Assembly: GCA_003228395.1 (NCBI GenBank)
Contig: QIDJ01000338.1
Span: 1 to 5,567, forward strand
Direction of reading: 5' to 3'
Origin: Flammeovirgaceae bacterium
GTDB lineage: Bacteria; Bacteroidota; Bacteroidia; Cytophagales; Cyclobacteriaceae
DNA length: 5,567 bases
Numbering within the stretch: position 1 is the first letter of the stretch; each line of letters starts with the position of its first letter. Positions 1-5,567 of the stretch are shown here, piece after piece. A model generated the notes under the pieces. The model had not been told where the DNA came from and made no database searches. It worked only from the letters and a program-made list of their open reading frames with translations. The position numbers and the translations under genes were made by a program.

Positions 1-27
1 AACATTTATTACATTTATAACATTTAT
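1..27. repeat. Three tandem copies of a 9-bp AT-rich unit
   Basis: The 9-bp unit wACATTTAT occurs three times head to tail at 1-9, 10-18 and 19-27; only the first base of each unit varies (a, t, a). It lies upstream of the candidate promoter of the first gene and touches the window edge, so the array may be longer. It could be a protein-binding array, a small variable-number repeat, or chance in AT-rich intergenic DNA. The repeat is seen directly; its function is unknown. Confidence 0.6.
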
Positions 28-35
28 CTGAATGA

Positions 36-66
36 TTTGTAATGAGCGTTTTGAAATATATTTTTT
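36..66 (+). promoter_or_regulatory. Candidate Bacteroidota-type promoter for the LETM1/TerB-like gene
   Basis: TTTG at 36-39 (the -33 element TTG at 37-39) is followed after exactly 19 bp by TATTTTTT at 59-66. This matches the Bacteroidota primary-sigma -7 consensus TAnnTTTG at all but the last position. Transcription would start near position 72, giving a leader of about 15 nt before the ATG at 88. The region is very AT-rich, so chance matches are likely and the call is tentative. Confidence 0.4.
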
Positions 67-87
67 TGTAATTATTAAATAGTTGGC

Positions 88-1350
88 ATGAAAACAGGAA
101 AAAACGGATGGTTAAAAGAATACCTTGATTACAGAATAAATCATTATCACAAGGACGTCATTAAATCTTCGATTCATCCCGACTATTCCCTGTACAATCT
201 ATTGCAACCCACGGGGCTGCTTTACGGAAAACCTATCCAGGCCGAAAATCTGGAACAAACGCAGTTTACGGTACTTAATGAACATGACAGGATGGAGGCT
301 TTGCTAGCGGAGAGCCTATTAAATGCTTCATTACTTTTTCACGAGAAGGAAATAAAAAACGCCGAAGATTTCTCCAGGATATTATTTAAAACCGTTGCCA
401 ATATCACCGATTTCTATAACAAGGTTTATCCTGAGATAGCGGTAAACACCAAAACATTATTTGGCAGCCAAAGATCAACATTGGAAACCACAGAAAAAAT
501 TCTTAAAAGGCGTCTGGATAAAATGTCTGAAACTTCAGGTAAATTTTGGGTTCATTTTTTTTATAACACCCTTGTATTTCTTGATATTTACTTATTTGGA
601 CAATGGATTCATACAGGCGATGAAAAAGTTTTAACGGCATTTTTCATACAGGAAAAAGAGGAGCTTCGATTAACAGTCATAAAAATACTGGTGGCTGCGG
701 CATATGCCAATGATATTTTAGAACTGGAGGAAAAGAAAATGTTTGAATATTTGCTGCACGCCGCACAACTATCAGGCAAAACGACAAAAGAAGCAAAAAA
801 GTACCTGGAACAGGGCGTCCAAGTGGAAGAAATAACACTTCCTCAGAACAATTCCTGGTTGTTGAAAAAATATTTTCTCGAAATTGCCATACTTACCGTA
901 TGGGCCGATCGCGTAGTTGATGACAAAGAACTGGCATTTCTAAAAAGGTTAAATAGTCATCTTGGTTTTTTCGATGATGATTTTAATAAAAGTATGATGG
1001 CAATAGAGAGTTTTGTATTAGAACATTGGAAGGAAATGGGAGACCTGCAGTCGAATAAAAGTTTTGATGCGCTCGGTAAGGAGTTTGAGAAAAAGGTTTT
1101 AATAATAACAAAACGAAACGAAGGGCAGATACTCCAGGAAATTAAGGGAAATGAAAAAATCACAAGATTAGTCCGGAAATACAGAAACAATGACCTGTCT
1201 GATGAAGATACAGAAAGGCTCAGAAATATGCTTATGAATATACTGCAAAATCTTCCGGCTTTTGGCTTTATTGCATTGCCTGACACTTACCTGACGCTGC
1301 CATTGTTATTTAAAATACTGCCTGAAGAGCTTATGAGCGCCCCCCAATGA
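88..1350 (+). CDS. TerB-like / LETM1-like protein (LETM1-related biofilm-associated protein type)
   Basis: This 420-residue protein has no signal peptide. Residues about 193-312 resemble a tandem TerB-like helical region, with two acidic segments in the style of TerB metal-binding motifs: AYANDILELEE (205-215) and VWADRVVDDKE (271-281). The last 65 residues resemble the core of the LETM1 domain: a charged helix (about 358-388), then PAFGFIALPD (390-399), a hydrophobic stretch and a PLLFKILPEELM ending. In LETM1 proteins such a stretch is membrane-associated. A second hydrophobic patch lies at 153-174. Bacteroidota encode proteins of about this length and architecture that are annotated as LETM1-related biofilm-associated proteins; that name comes from memory of the family, and the biochemical role is unknown. 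The start is well set, because an in-frame TAA lies at 76-78 and no other start codon intervenes. The gene appears monocistronic and its stop is 1 bp from the convergent lipoprotein gene. I am fairly sure of the family and unsure of the function. Confidence 0.75.
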   Translation: MKTGKNGWLKEYLDYRINHYHKDVIKSSIHPDYSLYNLLQPTGLLYGKPIQAENLEQTQFTVLNEHDRMEALLAESLLNASLLFHEKEIKNAEDFSRILFKTVANITDFYNKVYPEIAVNTKTLFGSQRSTLETTEKILKRRLDKMSETSGKFWVHFFYNTLVFLDIYLFGQWIHTGDEKVLTAFFIQEKEELRLTVIKILVAAAYANDILELEEKKMFEYLLHAAQLSGKTTKEAKKYLEQGVQVEEITLPQNNSWLLKKYFLEIAILTVWADRVVDDKELAFLKRLNSHLGFFDDDFNKSMMAIESFVLEHWKEMGDLQSNKSFDALGKEFEKKVLIITKRNEGQILQEIKGNEKITRLVRKYRNNDLSDEDTERLRNMLMNILQNLPAFGFIALPDTYLTLPLLFKILPEELMSAPQ

Positions 1351-1351
1351 A

Positions 1352-1954
1352 CTACGGATATGTAATGCGGCCTTCCACTGTATAGTAAATGGTATCTTTC
1401 AGCCGGAGTTTTTGTTTGCCTTCAATGAGGTAAGATTGTAATGCTACCTCCTTTTTGAAATTATCAAAGTATAGGATTATATGGAGTGAAGAATAAAATA
1501 ATTTATTTTCTTCTTCCTTTACGATTTCAATTTTTTTAATACTATTTATTTCATTGAGATAATATATCCGAATAACCTTGATTCGTAAAGCTTCATCGTT
1601 TACAGGTGTGAATATATCCATGAATAGATTGCTGTGAATATCTTTTTCACCTTTTTTAACTGAATATGCATTTGAAAATGCCGGTTTGTTTAAGTCAGCT
1701 TCTCTAAATAAAGTAAGTTCCCGGGCCCATCCTGCGCTGTCAAATTGCATCTGTTTTTCTTCTGTATCTCCATTCACAATGGCTTTTTTATAAAGCCGGG
1801 CATTATTTTCAGCCAACTTCATAATTTGTTTGCTAATAAGGCTGTCGAGGTTATAGTACTCCTTTATCTTCTGCTTTTCTGACCCGGCTGTATTGCATGA
1901 ACCAATTATACCGACCCACAGGACGAATAAGCCAAATGATGCAACCCTGGTCAT
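1352..1954 (-). CDS. Putative lipoprotein of unknown function, coupled to gpmI
   Basis: This 200-residue protein is not recognised as a named family. The N-terminus is a lipoprotein signal: Arg3, a hydrophobic core (residues 4-17) and a lipobox IGSC with Cys20 as the predicted lipidated residue. The mature part is charged, starting with a helix-prone segment (about 26-60) rich in Lys, Glu and Asn. From about residue 105 to the end it has alternating hydrophobic and polar residues that suggest beta strands (for example IKVIRIYYL and SLHIILYF), ending in YYTVEGRITYP. No catalytic motif is visible. The start codon overlaps the gpmI stop (ATGA, 1951-1954 read on the minus strand), so translation is probably coupled to gpmI and both share one mRNA. 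A direct role in glycolysis is not implied, since the protein would act in the envelope. Export and lipidation are inferred from sequence only. Confidence 0.75.
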   Translation of the reverse strand: MTRVASFGLFVLWVGIIGSCNTAGSEKQKIKEYYNLDSLISKQIMKLAENNARLYKKAIVNGDTEEKQMQFDSAGWARELTLFREADLNKPAFSNAYSVKKGEKDIHSNLFMDIFTPVNDEALRIKVIRIYYLNEINSIKKIEIVKEEENKLFYSSLHIILYFDNFKKEVALQSYLIEGKQKLRLKDTIYYTVEGRITYP

Positions 1955-3483
1955 CCTGAAACTAACACTTCTCCGGTCATTTCATCCGGAACGGGTATTT
2001 CCATAAGCGAAAGAATAGTGGGTGCAAGGTCTCCGAGTTTGCCGTCTTTGATATTCCCCCTGAAATCATCATCTACCAGGATACACGGTACAAGATTTGT
2101 AGTATGTGCCGTGTTGGGTGTTCCATCTTCGTTTATCATCATGTCGGAGTTGCCATGATCCGCTATAATAATTGTTGAGTAGCCATTTTTCAGCGCAGAA
2201 GTTACCACCTGTTTCGTACACTGATCAACGGTTTCACATGCTTTAACAGCGGCTTCGAATACTCCGGTGTGGCCCACCATGTCGGGGTTTGCAAAGTTGA
2301 GAATAACAAAATCGGGATCCCCTTTATCAAGTTCAGGAATAATTTTATCCCGGATATCGGAGGCGCTCATCTCGGGCATCAGGTCATAGGTAGCCACTTT
2401 GGGCGAAGGACATAGTATCCGCTTTTCGTCCTCAAACTCCTCTTCACGTCCTCCTGAAAAGAAAAAGGTAACATGCGGATACTTTTCGGTTTCAGCAATT
2501 CGTATTTGTTTTTTCCCTTCTTTTTCAAAAATTTCCCCAAGCGTATTCCTCAGGTTTTCCTTATTAAAGATTACATGTATATTTTGAAATGAATCGTCAT
2601 AATTGGTCATTGTGAGATAGTGCAGATCAAGCTTTGACATGCCGAATTCAGGGAAATTCCGTTGTGTAAGCACCTCGGTAATCTCTCGCCCCCTGTCAGT
2701 TCGGAAATTAAAACTTATTACCGCATCCCCGTTGCTTATTACCCCGGTTGGATTTCCTCCCTGATCGATATGAATAATAGGTTTGATAAATTCATCCGTA
2801 ACGCCCTGCTCATAAGAGGCTTCCATACTGCTGAGAAGATCGCCTGATGGAATGCCGGTCCCCTTTACCATTGCATCATACGCAACCTTCACCCTTTCCC
2901 ACCTTTTATCCCGGTCCATGGCATAATATCTGCCCGTAACTGAGGCTATCCGGCCGGTGGTTTTATTCAGATGATCCTGCAGTTCGCGTATGAAACCAAT
3001 TCCGCTTTTCGGATCACAATCGCGTCCGTCGGTAAAAGCGTGAATGTAAACCTGGTCCGGATCAAGCCCATAATCTGCTGCAATGCTGCATAATCCTTTC
3101 AGGTGAATCATGTGGGAATGCACCCCACCGTCAGATAATAAACCGATAAAGTGAACAGTCCGGTTTTTTTCTTTTGCATAGTTTAAGGCATTCTTTAGTT
3201 CTTCATTGTTTCCCAGTGTACCTTCTTCAACGGCTTTATGTATTTTTACAAGATCCTGATATACGATCCTGCCGGCACCAATATTCATATGACCAACTTC
3301 AGAATTACCCATTTGACCGTCGGGTAACCCAACAAACAGTCCGGATGCATTCAGCTTGCTATGTGGATATTTTGCATAAAGCGAATCAATAAAGGGTGTA
3401 TTTGCCTGGTCAATTGCAGAAACTTCTTTGTTAGTGGCAATTCCCCACCCATCCAGTATCATCAAAAGAACTTTTTTCCCCAT
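1951..3483 (-). CDS. gpmI: 2,3-bisphosphoglycerate-independent phosphoglycerate mutase
   Basis: This cytosolic enzyme interconverts 3-phosphoglycerate and 2-phosphoglycerate in glycolysis and gluconeogenesis through a phosphoserine intermediate, using two divalent metals (usually Mn). It has 510 residues, the normal full length. It has the alkaline-phosphatase-superfamily fold with an inserted transferase domain (about 80-310). Visible family residues are Asp11 in LDGWG, the phosphorylated Ser61 in MGNSEVGH, His122 in SDGGVHSH, TDGRD at 151-155, Arg185 and Arg191 in GRYYAMDRD, Arg261 and Arg264 in FRTDRGR, Lys334, Asp401 and His405 in NPDMVGHTG, Asp442 and His443 in ADHGN, and His460 in TAHTT. 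All catalytic and metal positions appear intact. The start follows an A-rich leader without a Shine-Dalgarno sequence. It is the first gene of a minus-strand pair with the lipoprotein gene, overlapping it by 4 bp. The assignment is essentially certain. Confidence 0.98.
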   Translation of the reverse strand: MGKKVLLMILDGWGIATNKEVSAIDQANTPFIDSLYAKYPHSKLNASGLFVGLPDGQMGNSEVGHMNIGAGRIVYQDLVKIHKAVEEGTLGNNEELKNALNYAKEKNRTVHFIGLLSDGGVHSHMIHLKGLCSIAADYGLDPDQVYIHAFTDGRDCDPKSGIGFIRELQDHLNKTTGRIASVTGRYYAMDRDKRWERVKVAYDAMVKGTGIPSGDLLSSMEASYEQGVTDEFIKPIIHIDQGGNPTGVISNGDAVISFNFRTDRGREITEVLTQRNFPEFGMSKLDLHYLTMTNYDDSFQNIHVIFNKENLRNTLGEIFEKEGKKQIRIAETEKYPHVTFFFSGGREEEFEDEKRILCPSPKVATYDLMPEMSASDIRDKIIPELDKGDPDFVILNFANPDMVGHTGVFEAAVKACETVDQCTKQVVTSALKNGYSTIIIADHGNSDMMINEDGTPNTAHTTNLVPCILVDDDFRGNIKDGKLGDLAPTILSLMEIPVPDEMTGEVLVSG

Positions 3484-3530
3484 ATTTTGTTTTTCTGCTA
3501 ATGCTTATTTTCTCGTTTTTATGATTTTTA

Positions 3531-3538
3531 CAAATATA
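3531..3538 (-). promoter_or_regulatory. Candidate -7 element for the gpmI operon
   Basis: Read on the minus strand, 3538-3531 is TATATTTG, a perfect match to the Bacteroidota -7 consensus TAnnTTTG. Transcription would start about 7 nt downstream, leaving a leader of roughly 40 nt before the gpmI ATG. No TTG is present at the expected -33 spacing (around 3558-3560), so support rests on the -7 match and its position. Confidence 0.45.
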
Positions 3539-3617
3539 ACTATTCAATTTCAGGTTTGTATGGTAGAACTGTTTATTGTAATTTCATTGCTTAAGAAACG
3601 TTTATTTAATAAAATGG

Positions 3618-3627
3618 CATAATTTTC
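3618..3627 (+). promoter_or_regulatory. Weak candidate promoter element for the DUF4783-nadC pair
   Basis: TAATTTTC at 3620-3627 matches TAnnTTTG at seven of eight positions and lies 22 bp before the ATG at 3650. The overlapping CATAAT (3618-3623) also resembles a generic -10 box. No TTG lies 19-21 bp upstream. An alternative is TTTG at 3555-3558 with TAATTTCA at 3579-3586, which would give a longer leader. A promoter is expected in this divergent region, but its exact place is uncertain. Confidence 0.3.
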
Positions 3628-3649
3628 GCCGCTATTCATTGATTAAGGC

Positions 3650-4051
3650 ATGGAGAATACAGGAGTTACAGGGAGTGTGCTTGCAATTTTGCTTCTTATC
3701 GGGTTCACGGATCTGATGGCACAGGGTGAAGTAATAAGCGATGTTAAAACTGCTTTAAATGCGGGTAGTTCCAAAGAACTCGTCAAATTTCTGGATAAAA
3801 CCACTGATATTGATATTGATGGGGATCGCTCGTCATACAGCCGCACACAAGCCGAAGTGGTCCTGAAGGATTTTTTTAAAAATTATCCGCCAACCAATTT
3901 TCAGATAATACATCAAGGTGCATCCAAGGCAGGTTCACCCTATGTAATAGGTCAATACACGTTTAAAGCGGGAACATTCAGGGTGTGGATCAGACTCAGA
4001 AAAGAAGATGAGGTTTTCAAGGTTCATGCAATGAGTTTTTATAAAGACTAA
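3650..4051 (+). CDS. DUF4783 family small exported protein
   Basis: This 133-residue protein begins with a hydrophobic segment (residues 8-20) ending in DLMAQG. That suggests a signal peptide cleaved around Ala24/Gln25, a common Bacteroidota pattern, and a mature periplasmic protein of about 108 residues. The mature part matches the DUF4783 pattern as I recall it: an N-terminal helix (VKTALNAGSSKELVKFLD), a strand, SRTQAEVVLKDFFKNYPP (64-81), FQIIHQGAS (84-92), then strands YVIGQYTF, TFRVWIRLRK and FKVHAMSF. This order is suggestive of an NTF2-like fold, an inference from the pattern. Function is unknown. It lies 16 bp upstream of nadC and probably shares its transcript; DUF4783 genes next to nadC are, from memory, a recurrent arrangement in Bacteroidota. 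An in-frame TAA at 3644-3646 limits the start to 3650 or a later codon such as GTG 3677. The signal n-region has no Lys or Arg, which is odd. Confidence 0.8.
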   Translation: MENTGVTGSVLAILLLIGFTDLMAQGEVISDVKTALNAGSSKELVKFLDKTTDIDIDGDRSSYSRTQAEVVLKDFFKNYPPTNFQIIHQGASKAGSPYVIGQYTFKAGTFRVWIRLRKEDEVFKVHAMSFYKD

Positions 4052-4067
4052 ATGACGTTTTGTTTAG

Positions 4068-4934
4068 ATGACTGCAACCGATTTCCTGAATAACAGGGCT
4101 ATCCAATCATTTATCGACAGCGCCATAAAGGAAGATGTAGGAAACGGCGATCAAAGCGCTATCGCATCCATTTCTCCTGATACGGCTGCCACTGCTAAGC
4201 TGCATATCAAAGAAAATGGAATTATTGCTGGCATGGTACTGGCTGAAAAAATATTTCAAAAGATTGACTCATCGCTGATTTTTGACCGGTATGTAAACGA
4301 TGGAGATGATGTAGCGGAAGATGATATTGCATTTCAAATCCGGGGGTGTGCCCGTTCTATACTTGCGGCAGAAAGGCTGGTCCTGAACTGCATGCAACGG
4401 ATGTCAGGAATTGCAACCAAAACACGTTATTTATCGGAGATGCTAAAAGGAAGTAACGCCCGGTTGCTCGATACACGTAAAACAACTCCAAACTTCAGAC
4501 TTGCTGAAAAATGGGCTGTAAAAATCGGGGGAGGCAAAAACCACCGGTTCGGCCTTTACGACATGATTATGCTGAAAGATAACCATATTGACTTTGCAGG
4601 TGGTATAGCAAAAGCCATTACAGCTACACAAAAATATTTATCGGAAACCGGATATGTGCTTAAAATAGAAATTGAAACAAGAAATTTAAAGGAAGTAGAG
4701 GAAGTACTCGATATTGGCGGCGTAGATATAATCATGCTTGATAATATGATGCCGTCTGAAATGCGGGAAGCGGTTCGCATGATCGCCGGCCGATATATTA
4801 CTGAAGCAAGCGGAGGTATTACCGAACAAAACATCCGGGAGGTTGCCGAATGTGGCATTGACTTCATTTCCGTAGGCGCCCTTACGCATTCATTTAAAAG
4901 CCTGGACCTTTCTTTAAAAGCTACAATTGCCTGA
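4068..4934 (+). CDS. nadC: Nicotinate-nucleotide pyrophosphorylase (carboxylating), quinolinate phosphoribosyltransferase
   Basis: This cytosolic enzyme converts quinolinate and PRPP to nicotinate mononucleotide, CO2 and pyrophosphate, the step that feeds de novo NAD synthesis. At 288 residues it has normal length. The N-terminal sandwich domain spans about 1-115 and the open alpha/beta barrel about 116-270. Visible family residues are Arg103 in AAERLVLN, RMSGIAT (111-117), Lys138 in LDTRKTTP, GGGKNHRFGL (154-163) with His159 and Arg160, Lys170 in LKDNH, Glu203 in EIETR, Asp225 in LDNM, and the phosphate-binding EASGGI and SVGALTHS segments. The N-terminal EDVGNGDQS (22-30) has Gln29 where related Bacteroidota proteins often have His. 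The ATG at 4068 lies 16 bp after the DUF4783 stop with no Shine-Dalgarno sequence; an ATG at 4052 is in another frame. No nadA or nadB is visible in the window. The assignment is essentially certain. Confidence 0.97.
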   Translation: MTATDFLNNRAIQSFIDSAIKEDVGNGDQSAIASISPDTAATAKLHIKENGIIAGMVLAEKIFQKIDSSLIFDRYVNDGDDVAEDDIAFQIRGCARSILAAERLVLNCMQRMSGIATKTRYLSEMLKGSNARLLDTRKTTPNFRLAEKWAVKIGGGKNHRFGLYDMIMLKDNHIDFAGGIAKAITATQKYLSETGYVLKIEIETRNLKEVEEVLDIGGVDIIMLDNMMPSEMREAVRMIAGRYITEASGGITEQNIREVAECGIDFISVGALTHSFKSLDLSLKATIA

Positions 4935-4944
4935 GAACTAGCTA

Positions 4945-4961
4945 AGCCAATATTCTTGGCT
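4945..4961 (+). terminator. Weak hairpin downstream of nadC, possible terminator
   Basis: AGCCAA (4945-4950) and TTGGCT (4956-4961) form a perfect 6-bp stem with a 5-base loop, 10 bp after the nadC stop. The only T-run after it (4974-4977) is short and 12 nt away, so it is not a classical intrinsic terminator. It may weaken read-through or protect the mRNA 3' end. A new promoter element at 5003 supports a transcript boundary here. Confidence 0.4.
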
Positions 4962-5002
4962 ATATCCGGCTGATTTTATCCCTTATTCTTATTCGAAGCC
5001 AT

Positions 5003-5010
5003 TATCTTTG
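5003..5010 (+). promoter_or_regulatory. Candidate -7 element for the YcxB-like gene
   Basis: TATCTTTG matches the Bacteroidota -7 consensus TAnnTTTG exactly. It lies 38 bp before the ATG at 5049, predicting a start near 5017 and a leader of about 30 nt. The expected TTG near 4981-4983 is absent (the sequence there is cct). Position in a 114-bp intergenic gap after a hairpin strengthens the call. Confidence 0.5.
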
Positions 5011-5048
5011 CAACGTTTTTAAATACTGAATTTTTAGTCACTCTCTAT

Positions 5049-5522
5049 ATGAACGTTAGAACAAAAAAGTACAAACTCAATACCGGCACATATATTAAAT
5101 TAGGCTTGCTGAATATTTTACGTGAGCAATGGTGGGTGATTTTGATTGCACTCGCAATATGCGGCGGTTATCTGATTATCCCGTCAATCTGGTGGTTCAT
5201 TGGGGCGGGAATCGGATTGGCGCTTTATATATTGTTTTGGGTTATTCAGTTTGCCGGAGTAACGCAGCATGAGCAAAGCAAGTTTTTATTTGACCGGCTC
5301 GGTTATGAAATCAACAGCCAGCAAGTGCTCATCAAAGTATCATCCAAGCAGGGGATGCCCTTAAAATGGGATAATATCAAAAGAGCAAAAATAGGCAAAG
5401 ATTATATCCTGCTAGTAATAAGTAAGGTGCAGCTTATTCATTTGCCATTCAGAATATTCAATTCAACAAACGAGCGAAAGTTTGTGGAAACCATATTAAA
5501 AAGGAAGGGATATATTAAATAG
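5049..5522 (+). CDS. YcxB-like two-helix membrane protein of unknown function
   Basis: This 157-residue protein has a basic N-terminus (RTKKYK) and two closely spaced hydrophobic segments, about 27-46 and 47-69, separated by a Pro-Ser turn. They would form a membrane hairpin with both termini on the same side, probably cytoplasmic given the basic flanks. Residues about 86-152 match the YcxB-like C-terminal pattern: GYEINSQQVLIKVSS, then LKWDNIKRAK (105-114), a strand pair DYILLVIS and QLIHLPFRIF, and a final helix NERKFVETILKRKG. The conserved order (K-W-D-x-I, a hydrophobic strand, L-P-x-R-x-F, then a helix) is the basis of the call, and this part resembles a small PH-like domain. The biochemical function of the family is unknown. 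It has its own candidate promoter and is probably not part of the nadC operon. The first ATG is used; no nearby alternative upstream start is seen. Confidence 0.7.
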   Translation: MNVRTKKYKLNTGTYIKLGLLNILREQWWVILIALAICGGYLIIPSIWWFIGAGIGLALYILFWVIQFAGVTQHEQSKFLFDRLGYEINSQQVLIKVSSKQGMPLKWDNIKRAKIGKDYILLVISKVQLIHLPFRIFNSTNERKFVETILKRKGYIK

Positions 5523-5532
5523 CTACAAGCAA

Positions 5533-5567
5533 ATGACTGCGTATGAACGCATATGACAAAACAAAAG
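5533..5567 (+). other. Three ATGs at 10-bp spacing; possible start of the next gene
   Basis: ATGA recurs at 5533, 5543 and 5553, so the three ATGs lie in three different frames. The first frame closes at once (MTAYERI, stop at 5554-5556). The second (5543: MNAYDKTK) and third (5553: MTKQK) stay open to the window end. Either could start a downstream gene 20-30 bp after the YcxB-like stop. TGCGT (5538-5542) and ACGCA (5547-5551) could also form a small hairpin. Too little sequence is present to decide. Confidence 0.3.

Noticed and set aside
957..1286. 109-residue open frame on the minus strand inside the first gene
   Set aside because: It lies wholly inside the well-supported 420-residue gene. 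Its product is Ser- and Phe-rich and reads as reverse-complement shadow sequence.
2399..3392. Several 60-70-residue plus-strand frames inside gpmI
   Set aside because: gpmI is a complete, motif-rich gene over this stretch. The small frames have no recognisable motifs and low-complexity compositions typical of antisense shadows.
3428..3622. 64-residue plus-strand frame reaching into the gpmI-DUF4783 intergenic region
   Set aside because: Its first part is antisense to the gpmI start and the remainder is AT-rich intergenic DNA, whose hydrophobic translation reflects T-rich sequence. No leader or homology is evident.
3644..3649. AAGG just before the DUF4783 ATG as a Shine-Dalgarno sequence
   Set aside because: It is only 1 nt from the start codon, too close to pair with the 16S rRNA end productively. 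None of the other genes here has such a site.
4556..4889. Minus-strand frames of 67 and 103 residues inside nadC
   Set aside because: They overlap the nadC catalytic barrel in antisense, and their sequences show only complement-derived Ser, Ile and Phe richness.
5538..5551. TGCGT/ACGCA hairpin as a terminator for the YcxB-like gene
   Set aside because: The stem is only 5 bp, no T-run follows, and the pairing is explained by the ATGA-type local repeat.
1..5567. Mobile element, CRISPR array, toxin-antitoxin or defence module
   Set aside because: No transposase, integrase, regularly spaced long repeats, terminal inverted repeats or known defence domain was seen. The gene content is chromosomal housekeeping plus small envelope proteins.

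Overview
The window looks like ordinary chromosomal sequence from a member of the Bacteroidota. The evidence is a set of protein families largely confined to or typical of that phylum (a LETM1-related biofilm-associated type protein and a DUF4783 protein next to nadC), a moderate-to-low GC content (roughly 40% by eye), no convincing Shine-Dalgarno sequence before any gene, and promoter -7 elements of the Bacteroidota type TAnnTTTG. The order Chitinophagales is a guess; the sequence does not fix it.

Layout. Positions 1-87 hold a short AT-rich leader with three copies of a 9-bp repeat and a candidate promoter. Positions 88-1350 (+) encode a 420-residue protein with a TerB-like middle and a LETM1-like C-terminus. 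It converges, with a 1-bp gap, on a two-gene minus-strand operon. That operon consists of gpmI (3483-1951), the cofactor-independent phosphoglycerate mutase of glycolysis and gluconeogenesis, followed by an unrecognised small lipoprotein (1954-1352) whose start overlaps the gpmI stop by 4 bp.

A 166-bp divergent intergenic region (3484-3649) separates gpmI from a plus-strand pair. The pair is a small exported DUF4783 protein (3650-4051) and nadC (4068-4934), quinolinate phosphoribosyltransferase of NAD biosynthesis, 16 bp apart and probably cotranscribed. After a weak hairpin and a well-matched -7 element comes a 157-residue two-helix membrane protein of the YcxB-like family (5049-5522). The last 45 bases hold three ATGs at 10-bp spacing, one of which may start the next gene.

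Functionally the window combines two housekeeping metabolic enzymes (GpmI, NadC) with four poorly characterised envelope or membrane-associated proteins. No mobile element, CRISPR array, tRNA, rRNA or defence system was found. The most interesting points are the TerB/LETM1 architecture of the first gene, the translationally coupled lipoprotein behind gpmI, and the tight convergent junction. None of these amounts to clear evidence for a new system.
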